Made by a program: the position numbers and the translations under genes. Below, piece after piece: positions 1 through 13,400 of a stretch of DNA of 64,000 nucleotides. The notes under the pieces were generated by a model, which had not been told where the DNA came from, did not search any database, and saw nothing but the letters and a program-made list of their open reading frames with translations. The stretch comes from Antedon mediterranea. Lineage: Eukaryota; Echinodermata; Crinoidea; Comatulida; Antedonidae. The stretch spans positions 27,082,001-27,146,000 of the forward strand of contig NC_092674.1 in assembly GCF_964355755.1 (NCBI RefSeq). Reading direction: 5' to 3'. Every line of letters begins with the position of its first letter. The stretch's first letter is position 1.

Positions 1-2402
1 TTAGATTGGTGTCCATATAAATTTGCTACACAACCTGAACACACAATAAAATACAGTAAATGTTTCTTGTATTCTTGTAATGCATAACTAATGTACTTTT
101 CATGCGCATAGTTTTCAATAATAATGGTGTAGAGACTTTATGGAAACCAGCTTTAATTTAAAGGACCAACACTATTGTGTTTGATGTGTTTGTTCATGCA
201 TCAGTCACAATGAATACTCCATAAAATAAAATATCTGGTAGATTAAATTATTAACCCTTTAAAAAATGTTTCCTTTAATACTTTACTGTATTTTATTTCT
301 TATATTAAGCAAGCTTGTGAGGTTTCGCCACAAAATGAGGCACAAATAAATATAATAATTATTATTAATATTAATAATAATTATAATAAATAAAATAAGC
401 CTATTATTAGACTTTAAAAAATATATATATTTTCATTTTGAGACCTCACTTAATAATAATCACTTAATATAAATAAACTTAATAAATATTGTTTTACTTC
501 TTTTTTGTGTAATACAACTAGCGGACATGATTAGTGGTAAGTGTAAGATAAGTACCAACAACATTTTGCATGGGCCTTCTTTTTACTTATTGGCATTCTT
601 TTATTATATTATTGTATTTCTAATTTTTGTGACGCAGTGGTTAGAGCATTGGACTTGCAATCAAGGTTGCCGGTTCAAGCCACTGTAGTGTTGAGTCCTT
701 GAGCAAAATTCTTTATCCACATTGTTCCTCCCCACCCAGGTGATAGAAATGGGTACCGGTAGGTAAAAAGTACTGGGAACAAATAGAGATGGGCAACACG
801 GCCGTTAGCATTAGCTTAGGTTTCGAATTTACCTTTACCTTTTAATAAACAGTTCCATACAGGCCAAAACGAGAATTGTGTACAGTTGAAACGGTGTACT
901 TAGTATGTATGTTAGTAGTTTACTAGTAGTTTACTAGTAGTACAATCACGTCAGAGTCAGAGTCTTCTCGGATAAGGACTATAAACCGTAGGTCCAGTGT
1001 ACACATCTAGCTCGTGTGCACTTTAAAGAACCTAGTACATCTTTCGAGACGAGTAGGGGGTGACCCCGGTGTATTAGTACATCACAGCCACTGATCACCA
1101 ACTGGGCCCTCTGGGAGACCAGTCATTGACTGAAGAGGTTACCCAGTATAAATATATATTTCAATAATCAATAAGAGTAAGGCTAGACTTGGCTGGTTGA
1201 TGGTTAACACACCTATGATTTGACGCTTGGCAGATAAAAATGCTTGTACTTTACAGTAATTAGTTGTGGACCATTTAATTATTATTATTGTTAAAAAACT
1301 GTAAATGGTAAAACCTTATGTGCGTGGGAGTTTAAAAACCTCAATCATTACAAATCAAAGCAATTAGGCTTCTGTCCAGTATAGTAATTACTTTAAAATC
1401 ACTTCTTTATTAGAAATAATAGTTATTAGCTTTAATGTGCATTTTTACCAGCGAACAAAGAATGTTTTTATTAATTTTTTTATCGGCATCTTTGTGTAGT
1501 TTTTCTTGTTTTTATGTAGTTTATTTTAACAGTTATATGACCTATTATTTCATGTAAATACTTTTGTACTATTTTAAATATGTTATTACTTTTTTGTTTC
1601 TTTATTTATCTCCAATTCATAATGTTCTGTAGTTGTAGTGAAATGTGTTTTTTGCCCTTTTGTATATAACCATATGAAGGCCCATAAGTTTTGGAAAATG
1701 GTTGGAATGTATACCTATATAAAAGGTTTATGCCCGGCCTTCTTCTATCTGAAATTGAGCCTAAAAACTTTATCAAATACTTTTATCCATCCATCATTTG
1801 TTTCCATTTGTTTATTTTTCTTGGTCATTTTGTCATTGTTATTAATTCATAATTTTCTTGTATTATTAATATTATACTAACAAAATGCTTGCTTTTTTAT
1901 ATTACTATACTTTCTATTGAACATAGCGGTATAATTAACAGTTTTAAATAAAATATATTTGTTTATATTGTATATTACTCATTTTTAGTATAAAATTATG
2001 TCGGATGGGGAGAATATTTGTCGTATGATTGACTGTTCTATTGAATGAGAAAGAGCATAGAATTAAAACATTTATTTTGGTTCCAGGGTTATAGTCTTTA
2101 ACAGCCTGTATTCACTTTTATTAGAATTAGTAAATCTAAGGGTTCGATTAATTTGGTTTTCAGTAAAGGTCACAGAAAATTTGTTTAGAAAAAGCTGTTT
2201 ATTAGAGAGGTACTAGTAAGAAAAGGTTATTTGGTGGCGTTGCATGATATATATATATATATACAGTACAGTATATATAACGTTTTTATGGAAATGATTG
2301 TATTACCACAACCAAATGAATTTCCCGGGAGTTTGGGATAATAAAGTGTTATTGTTGCATCAATCTATAATGACTCTTGTTGTATTTTTTTTTTTTTTTT
2401 AG
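1..2402. other. Non-coding 5' stretch, probably intron of the MICU3-like gene
   Basis: No coding exon recognised. The first exon seen downstream starts inside a codon after an acceptor AG at 2401-2402, so this stretch is most likely intron, with upstream exons (mitochondrial targeting region, first EF-hand half) off the left edge. It holds AT-rich low-complexity sequence (about 350-480), one tRNA-derived SINE, and a long poly-T tract leading into the acceptor at 2386-2400. Confidence 0.5.
629..843 (+). mobile_element. tRNA-derived SINE
   Basis: The head looks like a tRNA gene. An A-box-like segment (cagtggttagagcattgg, 636-653) is followed by a B-box-like ggttcaagcc at 672-681, the spacing of an internal RNA polymerase III promoter. 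The tRNA-like head then runs into an unrelated body of about 150 bp ending in an ACCTTT repeat. It cannot fold into a clean mature tRNA with a paired acceptor stem, so a SINE is the better call than a functional tRNA gene. Confidence 0.7.
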
Positions 2403-5400
2403 GTATCATCTCTTACACAGAGTATCTATTTCTGTTGTGTATTCTTACAAGTAAGTAAAACAATAGGCATTCATTATTAAGAAAAGGACCACTAATAGAC
2501 CAAAAGGGAAATAGTCCACAAGCTACACTGGCTTCTTTTTATAAGCATTAGGTGCATCAAATCTTCAAATGTTCACTTTCTTTAACTTTAAAAGTATCTT
2601 TTCATCTATTGCTTTGAACAATAAAAACTTTGGTGAATTTATCCATTTCATTGTTTTCCAGAGCCCAAGGGCGGATTTCAGGTTGCTTTCAAGATGTTTG
2701 ACCGTGATGGAAATCAGCGAGTTGACAAAAAGGAATTTCTTCTGGTAACAATGAAAGAAATATTTACTACCAATTGACAATATTGTTTGATGGGGTGGTC
2801 ATCTTCTGCTCCCTCCCCCAACTTGTTTACTTCTGGATACGCTACTACTGGAAGTAATATCGGCCAAGTGGTTAAGACAGTGTACACTTTCAGTGTAGTA
2901 CAGTCCATTTTTCAGAAAGAGGGCTATTCTGGTGTTATCAAGCTTTATGTGACAAAAAAATGTGATGTGCCGATATATGGACATGATGATACTACCAAAT
3001 TTGGGCACATCACACTTTTTTGTCAAACTAGTTTAATAGTGTAGACAGAGCTTAAAGCTCAGGTACAGGCATGAATTTTAAATATACTATCTGGTTAATT
3101 GTACATAAATCAAATATTTGTAACAGAAATCAAGATGAAAAAACATGAATTTCCCCTAATATGGTCAAATACAAATTTTGGCAAAATTCTGGCATAAAAA
3201 CCAGGAAGACTTTTTTTCTTTCAGTAGTTAGGTAGTTTAACCTAATGTAATAACATATCTGGTGACTCCCTAGAAGGTGAAAAAAGATGGTTGATATACG
3301 GTGGATAATTTTTTACTATAGCATGAAAATAAAAATCTGAAGTTAAATAAAAATAAAAGAAATATAAAATTCAAGTTATATTACCTATATTTAGTCATCT
3401 GATAACATTTTTTAGCACACCGTTTATTTTTCATAGCTAAAATTTGTGTACAAAAGAATAGAGATTTTACTGTGTAATTTGAACTATCCCCCCCACTGAT
3501 AAGAAAGTGCTTATTTTCAACTAGCTCGTGTAACACAAATAAAATCCCAAGAATTATGAAACATAGGGGAAACTATAGATTGATAATTATTGGAATGTAT
3601 GATCAATAGAAATGTTTTGCCCCAACATGGCCTTTAAGGCTAGCTGATTAACTACATTTTTTCCCTGCCTATCATTTTATTCCTCACTTATATAATATCT
3701 ACTATTCCAGATGGAAGAAATATTCCGGATGAAGAGTGAGCGTTCAGTAGATGATTCTGTGAGTATTTTCTTTGATAGTGTTTTGAAAACACTATTTTTA
3801 GCAGCATAATTTGTTGTGGTCTGATGAATTTGTTGGTTGTTTTTCGACCCTATAGTTATATAGAGCTGCATGTTGTGTTTCATTTTTTTATGTTTAATTT
3901 AATAACCAGAGGTAATCAAAATTGGCTTATTAAACTAAATATTAATAAATGAGGTCTACTTGGAAAACAACAACTTAAATGCCAAAGTTCTAATCAGACA
4001 ATACTTCCACATAACAAAAAAAGCTAACAAGGTAGGTAGACTATCTATCTGATCACCCCCTCACAGGGTTATCCATATCCCAAGAACCCCCCCCCCCCCC
4101 CACACCATAAAAAGCAGATTGTTAATAGTATTATTTATAAGATAAGACAGTTCAAGAAGATGCAGGTAAATGAATAATGAAAATGTTTGATCTTTGAGTT
4201 TGCTTGTAAGTTGTATGTTCAGTAACCTTGTTTTTCCCAAGATGACGTTTGATTTCTTTGCAGTCCTCCTCACAAAAGAGTACAAAGTCCCATGCAGTAA
4301 GTTTACAACAAAGTGTACACTACTTTGCAACACTTAATAACTAACATTGAATCATTGCTACAACTCACAGGTCAACACCAGCTTTGAACATTAATGGTTT
4401 GAAATAGGGTAGAAAGTATAATACAGTATTTACTCACTGTTAACATTGCACGATTGGAGCTGAAGAGATTCATAAAGACACAGTTCTAAACCTACTAGGT
4501 GTTTGTCTCTTAACATAGCATTCAATAGCATTTACAACACCCCTCTGCGGTGGCCATTATTTAGTACTTCTAACCCCATTCTTTAAGAGTCGACCCATTA
4601 ACATTCATTTCCTAAATCTACAAATTACTGAAATCTTGCAAAAACACCACTATTGTAATTGAAAATTATTGTGAGAAAAGTTATTGTTAATAATAGTACC
4701 CTACAAATCAAATCACACTATTTATTAAATTGCAGCTTAATACCTCTACATCTTTGGTGATACAATATAGAGAGAGTAAAATGCATGTGAGTAGACATTG
4801 TGTGATATCATCAATGTCAAAGTTCAAAGGTCATTCATACTTTTGATGTCACCTGATAACATTTGCCATATTCCATATTTTAATATTAAATCACTATAAA
4901 TTTTAATAAAATAAAAAATAACTAATAAATCATGAAATAATTTAATATTTACTTTATTTCTCACCTGTTAATCATTTGCTATATTTAATATATTATTAAA
5001 CTTTATTTCTGTTGACTAATTCTTCATCAGAAATACAATTGTTTTCACCCTGATGAATCGACAAACTAGCACATTTTTTTTTAATGCAATTTCTGCAATT
5101 GTATTCAAAATCTGCCTGATCCACTGCTACCATAACATTTTTTGTGTTTTCTTTTATCAATATTTTGTTTCTTATCCTACACTTAATTTAAATCCTAGTC
5201 TACACAAGCAAATTTTGACAGAAGTAAAAAAAAAAACGATTTCAAATGTTTGCTAGTTGACAAACTTTGACAACAAGTTGTCTAAAGTTTACATGTTTAG
5301 ACCAGTTGACAAACTTTGGAAAACTGCAGAAAACTAGTTTGCAGAAAACTTCACTAGTAAACTTTAGTTTGGAAACTGGAGGAAACTCTGTTTGTCAAGA

Positions 5401-8400
5401 AAAAATGTCTAAAATTTGCTTGTTATAGACCAGTTGACAAATTTTGGAAATAATTTCAGTAAATTGTTATTTTAGAATAGGCAAACCAAAGCAATCTCTG
5501 TTTTTCAGGGTAAAAATGTCTAAAGTTTGCTTGTTTTAGACCAGTTGACAAACTTTGAAAAACTGCAGAAAACAAGTTTACAGAGAAGTCTACACTAGCA
5601 AACTTTAGTTTGCGAACTGGAGCAATCTCTGTTTGCCAAGAAAACATTTCCAAAATTTGTTTGTTATAGACCAGTTGACAAATTTTGGAAAAGAAGTCTA
5701 CACTAACAAAAAATCACTAAAGTGTTCAATTGTAGAATAGGTTGCTACAATAAGCATTTGTTCCTCAGAAGTACTTACTTTTTTTACTCATTGGTTAAGA
5801 GAGTTAATGGAAAGAAGGTCTTATTGCTATTTGAGAAGTATTCAGGTGGCACGTTTAGAAAGAATAACTTTTGAGCTAGGACAACAAACACTGCGCCATC
5901 AGTTGACTAAGCAAACATGAGCAAGTTTGGCAAGAACAGTTTCCAAAAGTTCTACCACCTAATAAACTGCAGAAAACTAGTTAGCCAAAACTAAACTTAT
6001 CTTACCTGACTAAAATACATGAAGATATTATTAGTTAAATTATAAAGTTATTGAGTATAATTGCTATGCCAGCGTGAATACACAGGGTAAGATAGAAGAT
6101 ATTTAAGAAATGCCTACTCGGGTTATGAGTGTTAACGAGCATGATACAGAAATAACTGTATTTTTATATTTATTAATTACATAAATTATTATTAATATTG
6201 CTTTTATTTGTAGTGGTTGCTTTTAATAACATTTACATTAATACGAATAATAATAAATCATTTTTAATAATAATATAATACGTTTTGTTTGCTGTGACCA
6301 TACTAATTTGAAATTATAATATTTGTTTTACTTCATCATTTCTTTATTCTTCCAGAAAAACTTTGCTTTACTAAGCTTTATTAACTTAAGAAGATACTAC
6401 TACCTTTTCATTTTTGCTTTTTCAATAAATATCTCATTTTAAAAGTTTTTTTGTTTCTAACATAATTACTTGATTTCAGTTAAAAGATAATTCGCTAGGA
6501 GCAGTTATATAATTACTATCAAGTTTCATTTATTTTAATTCCACCCAAATAAGGCTTAATTGGTGTTTTATTTAAACAAATACTCACTATACAATATTCA
6601 TCACATTTAATTTTTGTTGATGTAAATTTTATTTATTTTAAATTGTTTTGTTTAATCTATGAATGAAAAGTTATTAGATGGCTAACAATAATTTTTTTAA
6701 CAACTCAAAATTATATTTATATTACTGTAATAACTCAAACCCCTGGTGAGTAATGAATTGTAATTCACTGACTCTCTTACCAAACAATATGAAAATTAGA
6801 AACTTTTTTCTTGCAGTTCAAAAAGTCCTAATTTGTTTACCTTTATAAAATACATTGGGAATTACCAGAGATAGGCCGGCCCAATGGGGTATTATTGTGA
6901 GGTTTACTGTATATGGCAAGCCACTGAATTTTGTTTATATTTTGTGTAGTTCATTCTGTTAACATTACTAAATTGAAGTCAAAGGTCATTTGCTGTGGCT
7001 TTCCTTGTATTTATGACTACAATATGAATTTCTTGTGCCATTTTAGACAATGATACTTCTGGCATTGTTTGTTTTAATAAATATTGATTTTGATTGATAT
7101 ATTGATTTTCTTGTCATCTAGGATTTCGTTGTTCAGGAGACAACTTTACTTCGATATTTTTTTGGATCTAAAGGGAGAGAAACTTTAGACTTTAATACTT
7201 TCTGCCAGTAAGTAATTATCATCATTATCATCAGTATGGTACATAAGGCTACTGTTATATGAAACAAGAAGTTTTTTAATTACCTGATTATTTTTATCAT
7301 CCAGGTTTATGGATAATTTACAAACTGAAGTGCTTGAGCTGGAAATATCCTTTTATATACCACAGTAGACACTTTTGTGAGAAAAGAACATATGGTTTTT
7401 CATGATTTCAATTATTTATCTTTTCATTCATTTCATGCATTTTTATTTCTCTTAAAACATGTGATATATTTCTATGATTATCTTTAACTGACAAAATACT
7501 TTATGGAGTTTTCTAAAGGGATGCCGACCATTTCAGAAGGAGATTTTGCGCAGGTTCTGCTCCGCTACACACAGATTGACGAAGACGAGAAGCAGAGCTA
7601 CTTCGCCAGGGTTAAAGATAAGATTCGCCATGAAACGGTTAGCTAAGTTCATAATTTGACATCATCTTATGTCATTTAATATGAATTAATATTTCTAATT
7701 TGGAATATAATATAGTTTACATGGAATGATCAGGAATAAAAACAATGTTTTGCTAATGTTATGATTTATTACAGGGAATCTCCTTTGATGAGTTCAGAAA
7801 TTTCTTTCAATTTTTGAATAATCTTGATGATTTTGAAATTGTTATGAAGATGTATACATTTGCTGATCAATCAATCTCACAAGGTATTTGCTGTCATTTA
7901 AATCAAAAAAAAATTATAGTGTATATGAAGCTATAGACATATATAGGTGGGTGTCAAAGGTTAATAGTGGGTGTCAAAGGTTAATAGTGGGTGTCAAAGG
8001 TTAATAGTGGGTGTCAAAGGTTAATAGTGGGTGTCAAAGGTTAATAGTGGGTGAAAAAAATAAGGACTTGTTCTACAGAGGTGTTCTATAGTATACATAT
8101 GTACAGTATATTATTGGTGTTTTTATCTTTTTAATTATAATAGCCGAGTTTGAACGTGCTGTGCAGGTCACAACAGGTCACCAACTAGCACCTCATCTGG
8201 TTGATACAGTTTTTCAGATTTTCGACAAAGATGGTAAAGTAGAACTTATTCAGGGTAGTACAAGGTTGGACTTGACATTCCAGGTCATAGGTTGCATAAA
8301 TTGCCACACAGGTCATAGTTGGAAAATGTGACATCGAGTTCATATGTTTCATTACTTGACATGCCAGGTCATAGATTTCATTACTTGACATCCCAGGTCA

Positions 8401-8977
8401 TAGATTTCATTACTTGACATCCCAGGTCATAGATTTCATTACTTGAAATCCCAGGTTATAGGTTGCATAACTTGACATCCAGGTCATGTTTCATAAATGG
8501 AAAATTGAATTAATTAATTTCTGCATTTCTTTAGGTGATGGAAAGCTTAGTCAGAAGGAGTTCATAGGTGTCATGAAGAATAGAATTCATCGAGGTTTCC
8601 GAGTATGTACTGTCTATTAAGATAAATACATTAAAATTTGAATAGGCCAGTTTGTAGTTTTAATAATCTTATTCACATTTTCCTAACAAAATCAATGATA
8701 ATAATAAATACACAATTAAATTTAACCAAAAACCCATTGACATTGGTTTATTATTGGTTGAATTTAAATTAAATATGATATTACCATGAAGTTATATAAA
8801 CATGATGTATAAGATAATCAAATAAAAATGATATAAATTATTATTGTAAGTGGAGAGAGGGATTTTTAATTTTATTAATTTTTAATATATTCACTTTTGT
8901 AGGAACATTTGAAGAGTCCAGTTGGATGGTCTGGCTTTAAGGCGTGTGTAAAGCATGAGATTAAATATAGCGTGTAG
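2403..8977 (+). CDS. MICU3: MICU3-like mitochondrial calcium uptake regulator (3' part)
   Basis: EF-hand regulator of the mitochondrial calcium uniporter, acting in the intermembrane space. Exons: 2403-2450, 2662-2744, 3711-3758, optional 4264-4296, 7122-7207, 7305-7344, 7500-7637, 7775-7883, 8144-8233, 8535-8602 and 8903-8977 (stop TAG). The reading frame is kept across all junctions. The first exon encodes ISYTEYLFLLCILTK, a MICU-family signature. EF-hand loop 1 is DRDGNQRVDKKE and loop 2 is DKDGDGKLSQKE; both have Asp/Asn at positions 1, 3 and 5 and Glu at 12. Between them lie LLRYFFGSKG, FMDNLQTEVLELEF and DEFRNFFQFLNN, which match vertebrate MICU proteins. The C-terminus (NRIHRGFREHL..FKACVKHEI) resembles MICU3 more than MICU1 or MICU2. 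The N-terminus is off the window. Paralogue choice is inference; family membership is certain. Confidence 0.93.
2932..3053. mobile_element. mariner-type MITE, copy 1 (5'-truncated)
   Basis: The right end (tttaatagtgtagacagagc, then TA) and the interior (gatgtgccgatatatggaca) match three further copies in this window. The left terminal repeat is mostly missing. It lies in an intron of the MICU3-like gene. Confidence 0.65.
4264..4296 (+). CDS. Candidate 33-nt cassette exon of the MICU3-like gene
   Basis: A strong acceptor (gatttctttgcag) is followed by 33 nt encoding SSSQKSTKSHA, then a consensus donor (gtaagt). It is phase 0 at both ends, exactly as the flanking exons require, so inclusion or skipping keeps the frame. 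It would lengthen the linker after the first EF-hand, the place where MICU3 proteins have a long variable linker. Being short and Ser-rich it could also be a chance match; RNA evidence would decide. Confidence 0.45.
5245..5720. repeat. Degenerate tandem repeat
   Basis: Several diverged units share the core gaccagttgacaaactttg, preceded by a tgtctaaagtttgcttgtt-like stretch, and in places the inverted form (aaactttagtttgcgaactgg). Unit length is irregular, roughly 120-230 bp. It lies in an intron of the MICU3-like gene. Confidence 0.6.
7345..7499 (+). other. AT-AC U12-type (minor spliceosome) intron
   Basis: The intron begins ATATCCTTTT, the U12 5' splice-site consensus, and ends in AC at 7498-7499. 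A branch-point-like tctttaactgac (7480-7492) lies about 12 nt before the end. Removing exactly 7345-7499 joins ..EVLELE to FMEFSKGMPTISE, which aligns without a gap to vertebrate MICU proteins. No GT-AG pair gives this junction. Confidence 0.88.
7951..8053. repeat. 20-bp minisatellite, five copies
   Basis: Five perfect tandem copies of gtgtcaaaggttaatagtgg lie in an intron of the MICU3-like gene, ending in a partial unit. Confidence 0.95.
8265..8500. repeat. About 29-bp minisatellite, imperfect
   Basis: Repeated cttgacatcccaggtcata blocks are joined by gatttcatta or gttgcata. The central copies are nearly identical and the outer ones diverged. It lies in the next MICU3-like intron downstream of the 20-bp minisatellite. 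Confidence 0.85.
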
Positions 8978-10480
8978 TACATGATGTAGCATTCAAGAGA
9001 ACATTTCACAACAATGACTTTGGCACAATGAGTCAGTACTTTAACAATATTGAAACACATATATCAATGTAGACTTGCCCTAAGTCTGTAGTTATTGTCT
9101 GAAAACTGCAAAAATGTAAGATCAGGTATTGTACGTATGAAAGGCCATATGTGCCGAAATATTGACCTTCTTTATCTTTAAAAAAAAGTAATAATTTTGG
9201 TGTAGAACCTATTAGTATTATTATACAGATTTTAATATATCTATAATATATATATCCAAAGGCACATACTAAAGAAATAACAATGCTGTGGGTATCAGTG
9301 GCTGGATCTCAATGGAGATGCAAATAAAATAAGCAAAAAGCTACTAAACAAACAGTAACGTAAAACAGCCAGAAAAAAAGTAGTGTCAAGCATATGTGTG
9401 AAACACTATTCCTTCGTCAAAGCTAATTATAATATATGTACTGTATATAGTCTCCTGCTAAAGGTGCAATTTCTACCAATTGTTTTAGATAATTATATAA
9501 AAAAAAATTCTAGATACAGTAATGCATAAATTTGTCATTCAGTGTGTACTTTTTGTTTTAAAGGCAGAAAATGTGTTGGTGACCAATTTTCCCCCATGAA
9601 CAACGGCGTAATGCCACAATAGAAAAGTTCTTGACAGGCCCATTGTTTACTACAGGTGCTGATTTTTGTAAATATCTCTATAATACTGTACTTGAATGAA
9701 TTTTTTTTAATATAGCGCCCTCTATGGTTTGGTTATTCTTTTATAATTGCGTCAAGGTACTCATCAAACCATTTTCTGTGCAATTAGAAAATAATGCACC
9801 ACCGACTTCGTGTGTGTGTGTTCCCAATCTTGATCTAATTTGCATATCTAATTTGCATACTACTATTATATACATATACTAAATCTGTATATATAGAGGG
9901 CTCAATCTCTATCTCTATATATATAGCAATGTTCAGTATAGATTTTATTTGTTTCAATCAGTGAGCTTATATAGATTAGCTAGAGGGCAGACTTCAATGT
10001 TGTCACACAGAGCCATTATTTGATTTTTGATTTTATAAAACTGCACGGTACTTTAACAAAATATGTCCTGATTTATAATTTTTTCTTTTTAATATTTGTT
10101 ATTTTTTTTATAATACTAAATAATATTTGTAAATAAATATGGTTCACACTAAGATTATTTCAGTGTCGGGAGTTCGCCCTCTATACTGGTTTCAATGAAC
10201 TCTATGAAAATTATTGAGCATGACACGTACTTGAGAATATTTTATTTAATATCTTTTAACTTAATACTTTTTATTACTAACTACTATATGAATCTAAACT
10301 AAATTTATTAATATGTTAATTGTAAAAAGAGAGTTTTAGTAGTAGTTGGAAGAAATAAATGTTTAAACAATATAATTGTAATCATTTGCACTGAGGTAGG
10401 CATCTTGAAAACCACTTTCCACTTTGCTTGAGAAATCATTAAATTATTGATATTTCGACATAAATCAGGCATGGTCGGTT
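8978..10480. other. 3' flank of the MICU3-like gene, no gene seen
   Basis: It holds the probable 3'UTR, AT-rich sequence, TA microsatellite patches (about 9235-9255 and 9870-9925) and one dispersed repeat (9254-9425). No coding exon is recognised on either strand. Confidence 0.6.
9254..9425 (+). repeat. Dispersed repeat, copy 1
   Basis: It shares ccaaaggca..caatgctgtgggtatcagtgg, then ctggatctcaatggagat, with the reverse strand of 30815-30990. The downstream part (aaacagccagaaaa..) is also shared but diverged. The family is unclassified. Confidence 0.7.
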
Positions 10481-13400
10481 TTATTTTCAATTATTTGTTC
10501 AAAATGGTAAGTAAAGTCCGCTTTTTCACGTATAGTACAGGGAAATGTTCAACAAATGTTGACCTTTTTATTTTCAATAAAACTGGCCATATATCGAAAA
10601 TTGACCATTTTTCAACCTTTTTATTTTCGATAAAACTGGTTACTATAGCATAATTGACGTGCGCAAAACGCATTATTTGACTCTGCGCATGTTTATTTTG
10701 CTATAGTAACCATTTATGTCATCAAATAGATAAAACTGGTTACTATAGCATAATTGACATGCGCAGAACCTAATATTCGACTCTGCTCATGTTTATTATG
10801 CTATAGTAACTATTTATATCAAAAAATAAAAGGGTCGAAAAATGGCAATATTTCGAAAATTTCCCTGTACTATAGTACAGGGATTTTTTCAAAAAATGGG
10901 AAAATTTCGACCTTTTTATTTTGCGTTAAAACTGGTTACTATAGCATAATTGACATGCGCAGAACCAAATATTCAACTCGGCGCATGTTTAGTATGCTAT
11001 AGTAACTATTTACATCAGAAAATAGATAAAACTGGTTACTATAGCATAATTGACATGCGCAGAACCTAATATTCGACTCTGCACATGTTTATTATGCTAT
11101 AGTAACTATTTATATCAAAAAATAAAAGGGTCGAAAAATGGCGATTTTTCGAAAATTTCCCTGTACTATAGTAAAGAGATTTTTTCCAAAAATGGGAAAA
11201 TTTCGACCTTTTTGTTTTTGATAACACTAGTTACTATAGCATAATTGACATGCGCAGAACGCAATATTCGACTCTGCGCATGTTTATTTTGCTATAGTAA
11301 CCATTTATGTCAGAAAATAGATAAAACTGGTTACTATAGCATAATTGACATGCGCAGAACCTAATATTCGACTCTGCGCATGTTTATTATGCTATAGTAA
11401 CTATTTATATCAAAAAATAAAAGGGTCGAAAAATGGCAATATTTCGAAAATTTCCCTGTACTATAGTCCAGGAATTTTTTCAAAAAATTGCAAAATTTAG
11501 ACCTTTTTATTTTGCGTTAAAACTGGTTACTATAGCATAATTGACATGCGCAGAACCAAATATTCGACTCGGCGCATGTTTAGTATGCTATAGTAACTAT
11601 TTATATCAAGAAATAAATAAAACTGGTTACTATAGCATAATTGACATGCGCAGAACCTAATATTCGACTCTGCACATGTTTATTATGCTATAGTAACTAT
11701 TTATATAAAAAAATAAAAGGGTCGAAAAATGGCAATATTTCGAAAATTTCCCTCTACTATAGTACAGGGATTTTTTTTTTAAATGGCAAAATTTCGACCT
11801 TTTTATTTTGCGATAAAACTAGTTACTATAGCATAATTGACATGTGCAGAACCCAATATTCGACTCTGCGCATGTTTATTTTGCTATAGTAACCATTTAT
11901 GTCAGAAAATAGATAAAACTGGTTACTATAGCATAATTGACATGCGCATAACCTAATATTCGACTCTGCGCATGTTAGTTATGCTATAGTAACTATTTAT
12001 ATCAAAAAAATAAAAGGGTCGAAAAATGGCAATTTTTCGAAAATTTTCCTGTACTATAGTAAAGGGATTTTTTCCAAAAATGGCAAAATTTCGACCTTTT
12101 TATTTTTGATAAAACTAGTTACTATAGCATAATTGACATGCGCAGAACGCAATATTCGACTCTGCGCATGTTTATTTTGCTATAGTAACCATTTATGTCA
12201 GAAAATAGATAAAACTGGTTACTATAGCATAATTGACATGCGCAGAACCTAATATTCGACTCTGCTCATGTTTATTATGCTATAGTAACTATTTATATCA
12301 AAAAATAAAAGGGTCGAAAAATGGCAATATTTCGAAAATTTCCCTGTACTATAGTACAGGGATTTTTTCAAAAAATGGGAAAATTTCGACTTTTTTATTT
12401 TGCGTTAAAACTGGTTACTATAGCATAATTGACATGCGCAGAACCAAATATTCAACTCGGCGCATGTTTAGTATGCTATAGTAACTATTTACATCAGAAA
12501 ATAGATAAAACTGGTTACTATAGCATAATTGACATGCGCAGAACCAAATATTCAACTCGGCGCATGTTTAGTATGCTATAGTAACTATTTACATCAGAAA
12601 ATAGATAAAACTGGTTACTATAGCATAATTGACATGCGCAGAACCTAATATTCGACTCTGCACATGTTTATTATGCTATAGTAACTATTTATATCAAAAA
12701 ATAAAAGGGTCGAAAAATGGCGATTTTTCGAAAATTTCCCTGTACTATAGTAAAGGGATTTTTTCCAAAAATGGGAAAATTTCGACCTTTTTGTTTTTGA
12801 TAAAACTAGTTACTATAGCATAATTGACATGCGCAGAACGCAATATTCGATTCTGCGCATGTTTATTTTGCTATAGTAACCATTTATGTCAGAAAATAGA
12901 TAAAACTGGTTACTATAGCATAATTGACATGCGCAGAACCTAATATTCGACTCTGCGCATGTTTATTATGCTATAGTAACTATTTATATCAAAAAATAAA
13001 AGGGTCGAAAAATGGCAATATTTCGAAAATTTCCCTGTACTATAGTACAGAGATTTTTTCAAAAAATTGCAAAATTTAGACCTTTTTATTTTGCGTTAAA
13101 ACTGGTTACTATAGCATAATTGACATGCGCAGAACCAAATATTCGACTCGGTGCATGTTTAGTATGCTATAGTAACTATTTATATCAAAAAATAGATAAA
13201 ACTGGTTACTATAGCATAATTGACATGCGCAGAACCTAATATTCGACTCTGCACATGTTTATTATGCTATAGTAACTATTTATATCAAAAAATAAAAGGG
13301 TCGAAAAATGGCAATATTTCGAAAATTTCCCTGTACTATAGTACAGGGATTTTTTCAAAAAATTGCAAAATTTAGACCTTTTTATTTTGCGTTAAAACTG

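Noticed and set aside
1-2402. Upstream MICU exons
   Set aside because: No stretch matched the conserved N-terminal MICU motifs with proper splice sites.
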